Origin: Microplitis mediator
Taxonomy: Eukaryota; Arthropoda; Insecta; Hymenoptera; Braconidae
Direction of reading: 5' to 3'
Length of the DNA: 64,000 bases
Assembly: GCF_029852145.1 (NCBI RefSeq)
Contig: NC_079974.1
Location: 19,632,082 to 19,696,081, forward strand
The notes beneath the pieces were generated by a model that saw nothing but the letters and a program-made list of their open reading frames with translations, was not told the DNA's origin and did no database searches. The translations under genes were made by a program, and so were the position numbers. Positions 12,805 through 24,741 of this stretch are shown here, in pieces. Each line of letters starts with the position of its first letter. Position 1 is the stretch's first letter.

Positions 12805-14075
12805 CTACCGTGTAAATATATACATATGGATATATATATTTATCTTTTTTTTGTTTTAAAATATCATATAAGACTACAGTTGATACAGAAAATAAATAAA
12901 TTGTCGTGAGTAAATAATTATAGCAAGAAAATACTAGTGTCATAATAGTTTCATTGTAGTGTACGAGCTGTCATCACATGAGTCTTCGATTTTTTTATAA
13001 ATATATATATAAATATAAATAAATGAATGAATATTATTATTACAGTAATAAATAATAAAATGGTAAATAAATAAAAAGTCAAATAATTAACACGAGAATC
13101 AAAGATAAATAATTCCGTGATTTTTCTCTTGTACAACTGAATGACGATTTATTTAAATTTTTGATCTTATAATTAAAAAAGAAAACAAAAATAAAATTTT
13201 TAAGACTTATTGTGTGATTTTAAAAATAATGAAATTGTCACTTACAATAAAATTGTATTTGTATCTTTATTAAATTATAATTAAATGACCAACCAGTTTT
13301 TTATTAACTGGAATTAAAATTTAAAAATAAAATTTACGTTTTACAAAAAAAATAAATAAAACCATAGAATTTTTATGATAAATTTATTGACTGTCAATTG
13401 TATTTGTGGAAATATTTTAAAATACGTCCGTAACTTTTTTACACATTTTTGTGAAACAAAAAACTGATTCAATTAATATATAATTAATAGTAAATAATAG
13501 ATAATTTAATGATTAATTAATAATGTAACGCGCATGAATCGTAAAATGTCTTTAGGTCATTTTTTCATAATCAACATTTAGAAAAAAATATTTATAATGT
13601 AATAAAACTTTTTTTTTTTAATGCCATTAATTAAATCAGTACAAGAGAGAACATGCATGAAAATATAACAATAAATTCATAAATCAATCAATCAATAAAT
13701 CAATATCTTATAAACAAAATAAAAAACAATTAATAATTGTAATTGTATGGAAAGTATTGTCATTATTGTGAAATACTCTGGAACCTTTAAAATAAAATAA
13801 CTTGATACATTAAAGATATTCTTTACTTATTTATAATTGTACATGTATATAAATATATAAATAATAATTTATTTTTTAGTAATTAGTACAGTATATGAGT
13901 AATATGGTATTTGAATGTAAAATGTATATTTTTTGGTGATAATTTATTATCTGTACGTTTCATCCTCACACATGTGCGCAGTGATGAGCACAATCAGACA
14001 AGAACGGAAATGGGCAATCATTTCTTGTTAGAAACTATTCGATTCTCTGGCTTACAATTTATTATTTTAAAAAAC
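12805..14075. other. A/T-rich spacer before sulfotransferase A
   Basis: No gene is seen. The stretch is very A/T-rich with short TA and TAAA repeats. The last 100-150 bases contain a less A/T-rich segment (about 13960-14015) that could be the promoter or 5' UTR of sulfotransferase A. Confidence 0.35.
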
Positions 14076-16963
14076 ATGAATTTTAAAAAATATTTCATTA
14101 AGTATTCATCGTGTATATTTATATATATTTTGTTTTGTATCGCGTTAATTATTTTTAAAATTAGTTACGTTTCTTCGCGACGCGATAAGACACCAGTTGA
14201 TAATTTTGAATCCTTGGTAATTGTCAATGAAGATAATGATTTAAATAACTTTGAAGAAAAGTTGACAAATTCTACAGTTGATCCTCTAGTAAGTTATCAA
14301 TTATATTTTATTTAAAATCCTGTACAGATCAACTTAAAAAAATGATTAATTCTTAGGGAGGTGGACAGTAAAATAAAATTTGTAATTTAATTTTGATGAT
14401 CGTGAAGTTAACAGACGATTAACAATTTTTTAATTTTTTTTTTTAACAAATTAATCGCAAAAAAAAAACTAAAAATATGCACTTATTTTTTTGAAATTTA
14501 TAATTTAAAAAAAAAATCAAAAACTATTAGACGGCTAATTTCAGTATCATATTTTGATGACCCTAAAGTTGACAGAAATTAACAATTTTCAAATTTTTTT
14601 CTCAACAAATTAATTGCAAAAAAAAAAACTAAAAATATGCACATGTAGAAAATTTAAAAAACTATGGGTGCAACTTTTTAAAATATTTTTTTTTTTTTAA
14701 TTTATCATTTAAAAAAAAAAATCAAAAATTATTAGACGGCTAATTTCAGTATCAGATTTTGATGAACCTAAAGTTGACAGACAATTTTCAATTTTCAATT
14801 TTTTTTTCAACAAATTAATTGCAAAAAATAAACTAAAAATATGTACATGTAGAAAATTTAAAAAACTATGGGTGCAATTGTTTTCAATATTTTTTTTTTT
14901 TTTAATTTAATTATTAGTCGTCAGCTAATTTTAGTATCATTAATTACGACCATAAATTGGACGTTTCGTCCCTTTATTGGGACTTCTTCAACAACGATCA
15001 TATAAATTCTATCGTCTACTAAATTTTTTTGAGACAAACGTCATGTTTAATTATATATTAATTAGCATTTAATATTTTTAATTACAATAAATAAATAACA
15101 ATTTAATAAAATAGAGATAAACTACAATTCATGTGACAGTCAATAATTATATACTAGTTGTGTTAATTATCAATTATTTAAAAATAATAAGCTTTTAATT
15201 ACAGATAGTTGATGAAGCGATTCAACGTGTTTACAGTGTATGTGAAAAGTATAACAGAAGCACAGCATTAGAAAGAATGCATTATTTTTATTCACCGAAA
15301 CATAGTTCTCTATTTTGTTGGATTAGAAAAGTTGCCTCTACAAGTTTTACTAAATTATTTGCTGACTTGCGTGATATTAAAGTAATTGGCAATTACTACA
15401 AGTAATAAAATTTATGGTTTATTAAAATATTAATTTTATTATTTCATAGTTTTTATAAATAAGTGAATTTTTTACAGACAAATAGAAGTATTGGTACCAG
15501 AAAGTATTGAAGAATTTTTAAATTTGATTGACGACACTGATGTATTTAAATTTATTGCTGTAAGACATCCCTTCGATCGACTTGTTTCCGCATACAGAAG
15601 TCGAATTGCAGATAATTCGAGACATACATCACAAGCATGGATATTTGTACCTAGAATATTTTATATTACACGCCCGCAATTGTTCCATTTTAATAAAACG
15701 ACCGGCACTCCATTAGAGCAAATATTTTATAATGACCGAAGGTAATTAATTTAAGTACATTATTAATTATCTATATTATTGAGAAAATCAGAGAAAAACG
15801 GTTGAACCTGCGGGAAAACTTCAAAACTTCTCGCTGTTTTCGAGCTCAGGGAGCTGAGTCTAGATTATCTGTAGAATTCAGGCCTCTTGACTATCAGAGA
15901 AGTCTTCTGGAAGAATGCTAGCATATAGAAATGAAGGAAAAAAATTTCTTCTGCAAAACCGAGCCCTGAGTTTAGATTTTCGATAGGGTTTCTATCGAAT
16001 TTTTTAGATCGCGATTCTGACCAAAATTAAGGCGTCTGATTAATGCTTGAAGACCTCGGGGGTATCAGAGAAGTCTTCTGGAAGAACTCTAGCACACAGA
16101 AGTGAAGGAAAAGAATTTTTTTCTCAAAACCGAGCTCTGAGTCTTGATTTTCTATATGATTTTTTTTTGTATCAATGAAAGCTCTTTAGTAAACCCACAA
16201 ATTTAATTAGTTTCTTGTATCTTTCATCGTAGGGTAAGAGCACCAGTACCCAGCCACCTCATCTTAAATTATGTCTATATATATTTTGAGCCAATGTTAA
16301 AATATATGACCGGCTGGCTACTAAATACGGGCTGGGTACTGGGCTCTTACCCTAGTTAAGATATTTTAGAAAAAAAATATATTGGACTTCTAACAACAAA
16401 ATTTGACCGTGTAGATTTTTCTAAGCATCCCATAATTTAAAAACTGTTTAAATCAATTCGTTCGAAGTAAATTGTCAGGAATAATTAATAATTAAATCAT
16501 TTACTAAATTTGCTAATGATACTCAGACAGTCGCTTAGTGATTGCTCGTAATTATTGTCCATAAAAACAAAATTTATTTTTCAGGCTAAAGCTCATCCCA
16601 ACGTTTAAAGAATTCATAACATGGCTTCTTGAACAGCCAGACGAGCAAGACGACCCTCACTGGAGTAAATACCAATCTCACTGCTCGATATGTCAAATGC
16701 CCTTTGATTATATAATTAAACTAGACAATTACACCACCAGTGACGTAAATTATTTGTTTACAAAGTTGGGATTAAATAAAAATCAATGGACACTGCCAAG
16801 GTTGGGACAGAGTCACGACGGAATGACAACTTACGCGCGTACGTGCAATTATTTATCGACTTTATCAATAGACATGTTTTACAAATTATTTGAACGCTAT
16901 AAAATAGACTTCGAGATGTTTGATTACGACTACAGTACTTATAAATCTTGTATAAATAAATAA
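14076..16963 (+). CDS. Carbohydrate sulfotransferase A (HNK-1/chondroitin 4-ST family)
   Basis: Four exons join in phase: 14076-14288, 15205-15401, 15478-15741, 16585-16963, giving 350 residues. The family transfers sulfate from PAPS to sugars of glycans in the Golgi lumen. Residues 10-32 form one hydrophobic signal anchor (type II topology). The 5'-phosphosulfate-binding loop is RKVASTS (about 112-118) and the 3'-phosphate-binding motif is VRHPFDRLVSAYRSR (about 165-179). The C-terminus shows the family's DFEMFDY element. ATG 14076 was chosen because it puts the anchor right at the N-terminus; an in-frame ATG at 14010 would add 22 residues. Compared with copies B and C, the last two introns are missing and the first motif has lost the Trp-Cys/Trp pattern. 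PAPS-binding residues remain, so it is probably active. The substrate is unknown. Confidence 0.85.
14394..14940. repeat. Three tandem copies of inverted-repeat family M1
   Basis: Three head-to-tail copies (about 14394-14550, 14555-14756, 14757-14940) of a roughly 160-200-bp element lie in intron 1 of sulfotransferase A. Each runs from a GATGATC/GATGACCC..AAGTT(A/G)ACAGA end to a TAATTTCAGTATCA end. The middle carries TATGCACATGTAGAAAATTT-like and GGTGCAATTTTTT-like motifs. Other copies of the family sit at 20383, 24435-24741, 25748, 27193, 27407, 28782 and 41821. Confidence 0.7.
15800..16180. repeat. Diverged tandem duplication in sulfotransferase A intron 3
   Basis: Two diverged copies of a roughly 178-bp unit are seen. 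TATCAGAGAAGTCTTCTGGA occurs at about 15891 and again at about 16069, each followed by an AGAAATGAAGGAAAA-like stretch, AAAACCGAGC and a GAGTTTAGATTTTC-like end. It is not coding. Confidence 0.6.
16232..16355. repeat. Short MITE with long terminal inverted repeats
   Basis: The element of about 120 bp starts AGGGTAAGAGCACCAGTACC and ends with the near-perfect complement (GGTACTGGGCTCTTACCCT). The arms are about 24 bases with one mismatch or gap. It lies in the last intron of sulfotransferase A. Confidence 0.7.
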
Positions 16964-17242
16964 TTCACATTAAATAGAAATAAATTCTTTATTAATTTAT
17001 TATTTATTACAAACTGAGTTTTTATATGAATTATAAAAAGGTGACATTTAACTGCAATTACAATGGTAGACAAAATTGTTTTTTTTTTTTTTTTTAATCA
17101 TTAATTACTTAAATAAATAGTAACTAATAACCAATTACTTAATCAGTTATCAACTCATTTAATAAAGAGTTAAATAGATATTTTTCAATGCAGAAAATGA
17201 ATTATCATCCCACAAATTATAAAAATAATAAATCAATACAGT

Positions 17243-19507
17243 CTAGCTGTGAACTCTCTTCTGCGGGCTATTTTTATGTGGACTTGATTTTTGTTGAATG
17301 CAGGTAACTTCGTTAGTGTCCTCAATAACACAGCAATCATCCAAATCATCAGAAACTGACCGTTCAGTTTTTCGTTTTTTCGGCGACGGAATTTCCCGTC
17401 CAGGTGACGATGCTGTTTTTCGTTTCTTGGCAGCCACGTCATCTTCATCAACAACTTCCATCAGGTCATCGTCATCGTCTGGAACGATCTCCAGCAGATC
17501 ATTGTCCTCGACATCAGTGACCTGGCCATTGGAAGTCGATGGTGTTTGGTTGTCTTTTTTAGTTTGTTCCTCTTCTTTTGGTTTGAGATCCTGCTCATCA
17601 GCGACAACCAAAAAATCTGGACTCTCTCCGCGTACTGTGGGTTTGTCACGATGGACAATATTGACAGTTAATGAATAATTCTGCTGGAAATCATCAACTT
17701 TAAGTATTGAACCATTTTTGACACCAAGTTCTTCAAGTATTTTGTCATTATTTTCCTCTGTTTCACCTTCTTCACTACTGATTATTATTCTACCCAACCC
17801 ATCAATCATAACATCAGGCGCAATCATATTCAATCTGTCTTTTAATACCAAATCATTTAGCTCAGCAATTGTCATCTTAGTAGTATCGATTGCTAAAACA
17901 GCTGTAGGTGTTGGCGCACAAACGTAACACTTTGGATTTGGAGGATTTACATCTCTCTCGGGTACTAAAAATTGATTACGATGATTTGGGCGCGGTCTCA
18001 GATAAACAGATTTACAGGCTTTCAAGTTTCCAGATAAAATACGGAATGCATGTAAAACAACGACACCAGCAATGATGGCATTTGTCGTAGCGATTGCTGG
18101 TATGATATTACCAGCCATTGATTTAATATCAAAGCGTGATTTCTGCGCAATACCAAATATATAAGCGCGTATATTTGCACAGGCAGCCACAAAGTCCATG
18201 GCATCTTGGTCGTCTTTGTCCCAAACTAAATGATCGCTCGGTGACTTTTTGCGCAGTTCCTCGAGTTTAGTTTTCAAATTATCTACTGCCTTTGCGAATA
18301 TAAGCGCGCATTTAGCGATACTCCATCGCTGCTGGTCTTTCAACCCTTCGTCGGTGTCTTTGCTACAACCGGCAACTTCGTCAGGTAAATTTTTCCAGTC
18401 AAGAGGAGTTGGAGGTGTCCTCTTCTTCCACAAATTGTCCATACTCAGAAGATACTTGATGTCATCGTGAAACAATTTAGCGAAAAGTTTTTCCGGATCG
18501 TATCCGTTTGCGTGCGCCCACAGTCGTGTTGACACACGTACGACATTTCCTTTGTCATTAGCATCTGAATTTAAAGCTTCTTCGCCGGCTTTATCACCAG
18601 CAGCCTCGGGATCTGCTGTGTCTGGCGATACATCTTGATCAGGATCTTCTTCACCAAATAATTGATTGAATAAATGCTTCGACCAGACTATACAGTGAAT
18701 AGGCTCGCTAGGAGTGTTACGAATTGTACATCCGGGAAATGTTTTTTGTGGAGGTTTTGGGAAGCATTCGTAGCACTGACTCAGTCCTTTTTTAATCAGC
18801 TCAACTTGACCATTGTATCCAGCAGTTCCTGACTCAATTAGCGGTACATCAGCAGCTAAACACATGCGATTAACGTGATTTCTTGCTGCTCTGTTGTCTA
18901 AAGCTCCCATTACTACATCAAATTTCTTGAAAAAATTCAATCCATAATCAGATCTACCGAAACAAAAGTCATTTATTATTTTTTATTCACATATTCATTT
19001 ATTTAATCAATGGATTGATTAAAAATAAATACTTACGAGGTAATACTGTCATGATAAGCAGTTATTTTAGCATCAGAATTAAATGTTAATGCAGTTTCAC
19101 GTGCTACTGCTGATTTTGATTTACCAACATGTTGTTTTTGAAATAAAAACTGGCGATTGAGATTGCTTACGTCAATTGTATCGAGATCAATCTGAAATAA
19201 TAATAATTGTTATTAAATAAATACAATGTAATTATATATAATAGATAAAAAAAAAAAGTAATATATTTGTATTTGAAAATTGAGTGGTTAGAAATCGAGA
19301 AGCGAAACGCGCACATGCTGACGCGGTACAAACAAACAGTAAAAAACAATTTATACGACTCACTATTTCGATATCATGGAATCCAGTCATAACAAGATTT
19401 TTTAGGATTTCACAACCAATCCCACCGGCACCAACAACTAATACTTTGCTTTTTAAAATAGCTGTTTGAAGCTCAGGATTAAACACACCATCAATAGTCG
19501 CCGCCAT
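17243..19507 (-). CDS. Uba2: SUMO-activating enzyme subunit 2 (UBA2/SAE2)
   Basis: Three exons on the - strand, 19364-19507, 19037-19191 and 17243-18953, join in phase to 669 residues (human UBA2 has 640). With SAE1 it adenylates SUMO, takes it as a thioester and passes it to UBC9. Seen: the nucleotide loop VVGAGGIGCE (about 24-33), the zinc Cys pair CYEC (160/163) with a second pair CYVC in the C-terminal half, and the catalytic Cys at about 175 in PGCTIRNTPSEP. A ubiquitin-fold domain follows, then an acidic tail with a KKRK-type nuclear localisation signal and several hydrophobic-acidic stretches that could bind SUMO. The ATG at 19507 begins MAATIDGVF, matching the family's usual start. 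It is convergent with sulfotransferase A (279 bp between stops). Confidence 0.95.
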
Positions 19508-20025
19508 TTTTGTAGCTACTGATTTACTGAAAAAATAATTTTGCGGCTTCGGCGAACTCCTCTTCTCCTCCTTTTTTTATAGTTCTTGTCTCTCTCACAT
19601 GAACTTGAATCCATCTACCAGTCAAATTTCAAACTTCACTACTCCGTGATGATGGTAAAGAATTTTCATACCATGCTGGCTTTAAAGAATTTTTTATAAC
19701 CAAAAAGTTATAGAATTTTAAAAATAATTTGTCATTTTAAAATATTAATTTAATTTGCTGTCATTCTTAGATAGCAAAGTAATCAGACATTTTTAAATAC
19801 AAGGTAATAATTTTAATTATTTAAATAATTTTTCAGTCATTACTTGGTAATTATTAATTATTAGAAAAAATTTTTGAACAATCGTAATTTTTAAAAGAAA
19901 AAAAAACATTTTATGAATTTTGTTATTTGAATAATTAAAAGTACAAGTTTCTGATATTATTTGGTATCATGCTATTATTTAATAATGATTATAATTTCAT
20001 TTTTCAATCAGTCATTTAAATAAAA

Positions 20026-20203
20026 ATGAGTGTGAATGTAACTGACAAGTGGGAATTTTTAAAATTTTTAAATAAATAAATAAAATGTAAGTAGAATAAA
20101 AATTTTAAAAAATGCGCATTTTTTTAAATTTCATTATTTCAATTCATTTATTTATTCATTTAAAATTTATGAAATGTCTCATGTCTGCAACATTAACTCT
20201 CAT
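20026..20203. repeat. Inverted-repeat element, family M2
   Basis: The element starts ATGAGTGTGAATGTAACTGA and ends in the inverted form (GTCTGCAACATTAACTCTCAT). It is essentially one long imperfect palindrome of about 178 bp. Further copies: 20533-20851, 24471-24655, 25223-25413 and 26191-26396. Confidence 0.7.
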
Positions 20204-20382
20204 TAAATAAAACGGTCCAAGAAAAATAATTTTTGAATTAGTTAATGACTACTAAAAACCGGTAAATTTTTTTGGTGGATCTATTAATGCATTCAAGAAG
20301 TCAATTCAAGTGGAAATGGGAAATAGAGTGAAAACTGAGTCCGATAATTAAACTGTATGACTGTTAATATTTATTTCTTTTT

Positions 20383-20508
20383 ATGATACTGAAGTTAGCC
20401 GACGACCAATAAATTTTGGGTTTTTTTTTGAAACATTATATAATAAAAAAGTTGCACCTATAGATTTTTTGAATTTCTACAGGTGCATTTTTTTAGTTTG
20501 TATTTTCT
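20383..20508. repeat. Partial M1 inverted-repeat element
   Basis: One complete end (ATGATACTGAAGTTAGCCGA) and the internal TGCACCTATAG and GTGCATTTTTTTAG motifs of family M1 are present. The other end is missing, replaced by a sequence reading GGTCGGACCTCGTTATAA, which resembles pogo-type transposon termini. Confidence 0.55.
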
Positions 20509-20532
20509 TATACGGTCGGACCTCGTTATAAG

Positions 20533-20851
20533 ATGAGTGTGAATGTAGCAGACACCAGACAAATTTAAAATTATAAATAATTAAAAAAAAAATATTTCGA
20601 AAAAATACACTTATTAATTTAAAAATTTTTTAAATGTGCATTTTTTTTAAATTTAATTTTATTAATTATTTACTCTATTTATTAATAACTTTAAATTTGG
20701 CTGATGTCTGTTTAAAATAAAAATTTAAAAACGCGTATTTAGATCAATAAAAAAACCGTGCGCGCATTTTTTCAACTTTCATTATTTAAATTCATTTATT
20801 TATTTATTCAAATTTCATAAAATGACTCATGTCTGCTACATTCACTCTCAT
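20533..20851. repeat. Composite M2 inverted-repeat elements
   Basis: The left end ATGAGTGTGAATGTAGCAGA starts at 20533 and an internal GTCTG end falls near 20710. A second right end, GTCTGCTACATTCACTCTCA, finishes at 20851. This is either two overlapping copies or one partly duplicated element. Confidence 0.6.
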
Positions 20852-20971
20852 TTATTTTTTGGATCATTTGTTATTTTTTGTTATTCGCACCGTGATAACA
20901 CGAATGTACATTCAAAAATTTATAAAATTCCAGAAAGCATTAAATAAATAAGTAAACAATAATTTTTTTAG

Positions 20972-21649
20972 ATGATCACACTATGGAGACTGGTACAAAT
21001 AAAAGATTACAAAAAATTACATTACGGAGTAACGCGATTATGTGAAGGAATTAAAAAAAAAAGTATACGGGGAATGAAAATGGATCATATGATACGAAAA
21101 GAAATCAGTGAAAAAGCAGAGAAAAAATTACGCTTAAAAGATAAGCTTTCAAAGGATTACACACTTATATATAAGTCAACATTAGACAAATACGTATTCT
21201 TTTGCTATCACGCATCTTATATTATTGTAATTGGAGCTTTAGTTGGAATATACCACGTTATTGTTAATTCATCAGAATATGACTTTCTAAAACCAGACGT
21301 CCAACGTGAACTGACCAAACCAAATATTACTATATATGATCAAAAAGAAGTAATTATAGCTAACATAGGATTGATATTGATGAATTCATTATTATTTTTC
21401 CTGTGCCGTCGTCATGTACTCCGAATATGGCACCACGCTAAAGACAACGAGTTTGTTATCATATTGCCAACGCTTCTTCCCAATTCTATTAAGAATCTAG
21501 TATTTAAAGCCGGTTCCGTTGTGCAAAAATATCCAAGAGCTAGGAATGATATCACTCGAGCGCCGCATTTGATTAATGGTAGAGTTTACCATCTAAACGA
21601 TTACAATTTCCGGACCCCAGCCGACTACAATAGAATATTGAGTTTGTAA
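20972..21649 (+). CDS. Small two-helix membrane protein, TMEM186-like (probably mitochondrial)
   Basis: A single open frame of 225 residues. The N-terminal 60 residues are strongly basic (many Lys/Arg, few acids in the first 40), as in a mitochondrial targeting segment. Hydrophobic helices lie at about 75-97 and 127-144, followed by a basic RRHVLRIWHH stretch and a C-terminal domain. Length and two-helix layout resemble the TMEM186/TMEM223/TMEM70 group of inner-membrane assembly factors, but I cannot settle which one from motifs. The ATG follows directly on a TTTTTTAG acceptor, so a 5' exon, untranslated or coding, is likely upstream. The stop is only 78 bp from the stop of KIN17 on the other strand, so the 3' UTRs probably overlap. 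Confidence 0.72.
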   Translation: MITLWRLVQIKDYKKLHYGVTRLCEGIKKKSIRGMKMDHMIRKEISEKAEKKLRLKDKLSKDYTLIYKSTLDKYVFFCYHASYIIVIGALVGIYHVIVNSSEYDFLKPDVQRELTKPNITIYDQKEVIIANIGLILMNSLLFFLCRRHVLRIWHHAKDNEFVIILPTLLPNSIKNLVFKAGSVVQKYPRARNDITRAPHLINGRVYHLNDYNFRTPADYNRILSL

Positions 21650-21727
21650 ATAAAAAATTAATAACAAAAATTAAATTTTATTACTCTTATTTATAATAAT
21701 AAATAACTTAGCTTACAATTAATTATT

Positions 21728-22966
21728 TCATCTTACAAATTTACAAATAGATTCATAAGGAATTCTTTTCACATATTTATCATCTCTAGTAATATTGACA
21801 TCAACAGCAAAGTCTTCAACTCTTACTTTCTCAACGGTACCTACAGATCCGCGATATTTTCCTTGGATTATCATCACTTCTCTCCCAATAGCAGGAATAA
21901 CAGTCTCCAGGTGTTCCTGATCCAACTTGACAATATGTCCTTGAACTTCTTCTGGAGAAGTCAATTTTATTTTACCCACAAATCCAGATTCTAGAACAGG
22001 GCTCAGTACTACACCTTTAGCTTTATAATACTTTGATCCGAGACTCTGGGTTATCACTTTGACGACTAAATTTTCCTGTAACCAGCCTTGGGATGTCGAT
22101 GGTTTGTCTTCTGAAGAACGAGAGTCTGCTTTAGATTTTTTATAAGAATCACCATCGTCGGATTTTCTTTTGCAGCTTATAGTAGACCTGCATTCACTTG
22201 GTTCTCGACTCCGATTATTTTCATTCCAATCTACGACACTGACGTCATCGGAGTCCAAAGGCTCGTCCTTAATTTTAACAACTGATTTTTTGACAAGTCC
22301 TACAGGTGGTCCCATTAGTAAAGAAGCTTTGGGTTTCAATTTCATCTCCAATACCAAAGGACCGTCTTCTTCTGAACGAATTAACGGAGTAGCAGACTCT
22401 TCAGCTTTAATTTTTTTCTCAACGCTGCCTTTCTCTACCTGCTTGCCAATAAATTCCATCAGTCGTTCCTCGTCATCTTTGTCCATCTTTTGTTTCTTGG
22501 CTTTCTTTTCTTCAGCAGCAACTGTCTCAGGATCACGATCAATGTACGTAATATACCAGCCTTTTTCAGTCTCATCAACGGTACATTTTCCCGTACGTCC
22601 CAACCATTTGACGTAAGCTGTCAAACTCAGCCATTGTGTTGCATTCATGTGCATGTGTTGTCGATCTGTGATATAGTCCTGGTAGACACGGTTTGAAAGA
22701 ACCCGCCGTGTACCAAATTGACGTTTAAGTAAATGTAAAAAACCATCGGAAAATTCACGTGAAAATTGGTCCATATATTTGCTAGCATTGTCTGCAAATA
22801 ATAATAATTGACGGTGATGTGATTCAGACATTGTGTGACACTTGAACCCATTTTCATCACGACACTGTTTCTGACACATCTGGCAGTACCATCGTAATTT
22901 TTGTAAACCCTTTGATTTTATTTTGTTAGCAATATATTTTGGTGTTCCTACTTCGTGTTTACCCAT
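21728..22966 (-). CDS. Kin17: KIN17 DNA/RNA-binding zinc-finger protein
   Basis: One uninterrupted reading frame of 412 residues on the - strand (human KIN17 has 393). It is a nuclear protein tied to DNA replication/repair and the spliceosome. Seen in order: conserved N-terminus MGKHEVGTPKYIANKIKSKG; a zinc finger with C28, C31, H44 and H50; the winged-helix-like KIN17 domain (about 52-165, with NATQWLSLTAYVKWLGRTGK); a Lys/Glu coiled coil; a variable acidic linker with Ser-Asp clusters and a RKSDD...KKSK basic patch; and a C-terminal KOW/SH3-like tandem (QGKYRGSVGTVEKV near 370-385). No intron is needed in the coding part. It faces gene X head to head, about 2 kb apart. Confidence 0.95.
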   Translation of the reverse strand: MGKHEVGTPKYIANKIKSKGLQKLRWYCQMCQKQCRDENGFKCHTMSESHHRQLLLFADNASKYMDQFSREFSDGFLHLLKRQFGTRRVLSNRVYQDYITDRQHMHMNATQWLSLTAYVKWLGRTGKCTVDETEKGWYITYIDRDPETVAAEEKKAKKQKMDKDDEERLMEFIGKQVEKGSVEKKIKAEESATPLIRSEEDGPLVLEMKLKPKASLLMGPPVGLVKKSVVKIKDEPLDSDDVSVVDWNENNRSREPSECRSTISCKRKSDDGDSYKKSKADSRSSEDKPSTSQGWLQENLVVKVITQSLGSKYYKAKGVVLSPVLESGFVGKIKLTSPEEVQGHIVKLDQEHLETVIPAIGREVMIIQGKYRGSVGTVEKVRVEDFAVDVNITRDDKYVKRIPYESICKFVR

Positions 22967-23574
22967 TCTGATATCTGAAATTAATTAAATAATTAATAAT
23001 AAATATGTAATTTATATTTATAACAAAAACTTAACCAACAAAATTTTTTACCTCAATTTATTGATGGGATAAAAATTAAATAAAATGGAAAAAGTCTTGT
23101 TTCAATCTTTGAGTAAAAGATTATGGTGTGTAAATGTTTAATAAAATTTTAAGTGTTAAAGTTTATAAAAACAATTAGCAAACGTTTTTGAATGACAATG
23201 ATGTGTATTTATGCTGTTACTTGTTGCCTCAATCGATTTTTAAAGTATACTGAACTTGGTAAAAGAGTTGTAGGTTTTAGTTCGGAATTTTTCCAACTCC
23301 ATCAGCGCACGTGCGATGATTGGTGATATTTAAAAAATAACTTGTAGCACCATCAAATGGAGTTTGTTTAGAAATCTCATAGAAAGTAGGGTATAGTTTA
23401 TAGTCGGATTCAGAATCCTTGCGTTTGGTTCATTTGTGTCATTGGAATCTGGGTAATAAATTTTACACTGATAATTTTCGAATGAAATTATGAATGAGTA
23501 TAAATGTAGCAGGTATGAGACAAATTATAAATTTTAAATAAATAAATTAGTTAGGGTGCATTCCGCACGATTTT

Positions 23575-24445
23575 TGAGCGAAACACTTGTGTGTTTTTTT
23601 TTTTATATTTTAAATATTTCTATCATATTCTGCCCTCATGTTATTTTAATTCACAATTTTTAGTTTATCTCCCAATTCTAATAATTTATTTTTCGAATCT
23701 ATAAATTTACCGCGCAAGTAGTAAGAATAATTAATAAATTACTGATGAAAATAAAAAATTTTGAGTATACTTTTTAATCTAAATAATATAATTATTGATA
23801 CAAATAAACTTTAATAAAATTATTAAGTTTCAATTTTGAAATTTCGCGCCAAGATGGCGCTGCATTCTCCCTTCCCCCTCTTCAGCAAATATTTTCTAAA
23901 ATGGGGGGAGGGAGAATAAATCGCAAAGTCGATTGCTTTGTATCAACTGCTGGTCCAATAGCGGCAGTCAGTAGCATTGACAACGGCAGCAGTAGTCTAG
24001 ATCTTTCTTTACGTTTGAATTAAAACACAGTATTGCAGTGGCGTCGTGTAATTATTTATAAAATTGTTTGCTCATAGTTATTGTTTAATTAAATTGTGCA
24101 GCGTTTGTAAAATTTAAATTGTGCAAAGTGTCTGTGGTGTCGTTAAGTGTTAAGTATTCAGTGCTAGTGTAAAGTGTTGCTGGTGGCTGATGCTGATGCC
24201 TTTCTAGTTCCTGAGCAAAATCATCTGGCATCGTCTGGTGGGGAAATAGCAGTTAAGTGACGTTTTTTAGCTGCAATACACTCGGAGCAATTTTATTCAA
24301 ATCTCCAATTGTATTAGGACACCCTTCTGCATATTATTTCTCCGCCAAGGTTTGTTCAAACACTCAAGTGTTTTTTTTTAATATTTAAATATTATTCTGT
24401 CATATTTTGCCGCCATTTTATTCTGACGTACGGTTTTTAGAAAAT
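23575..24445. repeat. Direct repeats flanking the putative 5' exon of gene X
   Basis: Two diverged direct copies of a roughly 90-bp sequence (AACACTTGTGTGTTTTTTTT... and AACACTCAAGTGTTTTTTTT..., both running on to TCATATT(C/T)TGCC and ending TTTTTAG) lie at about 23,575-23,665 and 24,350-24,445. They could be a local duplication, or the two ends of a short LTR-like element that carries the segment between them. Confidence 0.45.
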
Positions 24446-24741
24446 TAAAAAAACTATAGGTGCAATTTTTATGAGTGTGAATGTAGCAGACATTAGACAA
24501 ATTAAAAATTATAAATAAATAGAGTAAATAATTAATAAATTACAAAAAAATGCGCACTTAAAAAATTTAAAAATTAACAAGCGCATTTTTTTTTAATTAT
24601 TTACTCTATTTATTTATAATTTTAAATTTGTCTGATGTCTGCTGCACTCACACTCGCCAATTTTTTCAAATATTTTTTTTGTAATTTATCGTTTTAAAAC
24701 AAATCCAAAAACTATTAGACGTCGACTAACTTCAGTATCAT
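24435..24741. repeat. M1 element split by an inserted M2 element
   Basis: The left part of an M1 element (TTAGAAAATTAAAAAAACTA, GGTGCAATTTTT) is cut at 24470 by a full M2 element (24471-24655). M1 then resumes (TTTTTCAAATA..., ATTTATCGTTTT) and ends with its terminal CTAACTTCAGTATCAT. This shows M2 moved after M1 at this site. Confidence 0.65.

Larger units (their letters stand above)
19508..20971. other. UBA2 / membrane-protein intergenic region, rich in MITEs
   Basis: The divergent promoter region of UBA2 should lie at about 19508-19650, where pyrimidine-rich, less A/T-rich sequence is found. The rest is mostly repeats: an M2 element (20026-20203), an M1 fragment (20383-about 20508), a pogo-like terminal motif (about 20512) and a composite M2 pair (20533-20851). 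An acceptor-like TTTTTTAG sits directly before the ATG at 20972. Confidence 0.45.

Noticed and set aside
17298..18470. Several + strand open frames across UBA2
   Set aside because: They are shadows of the strongly conserved UBA2 frame on the - strand.
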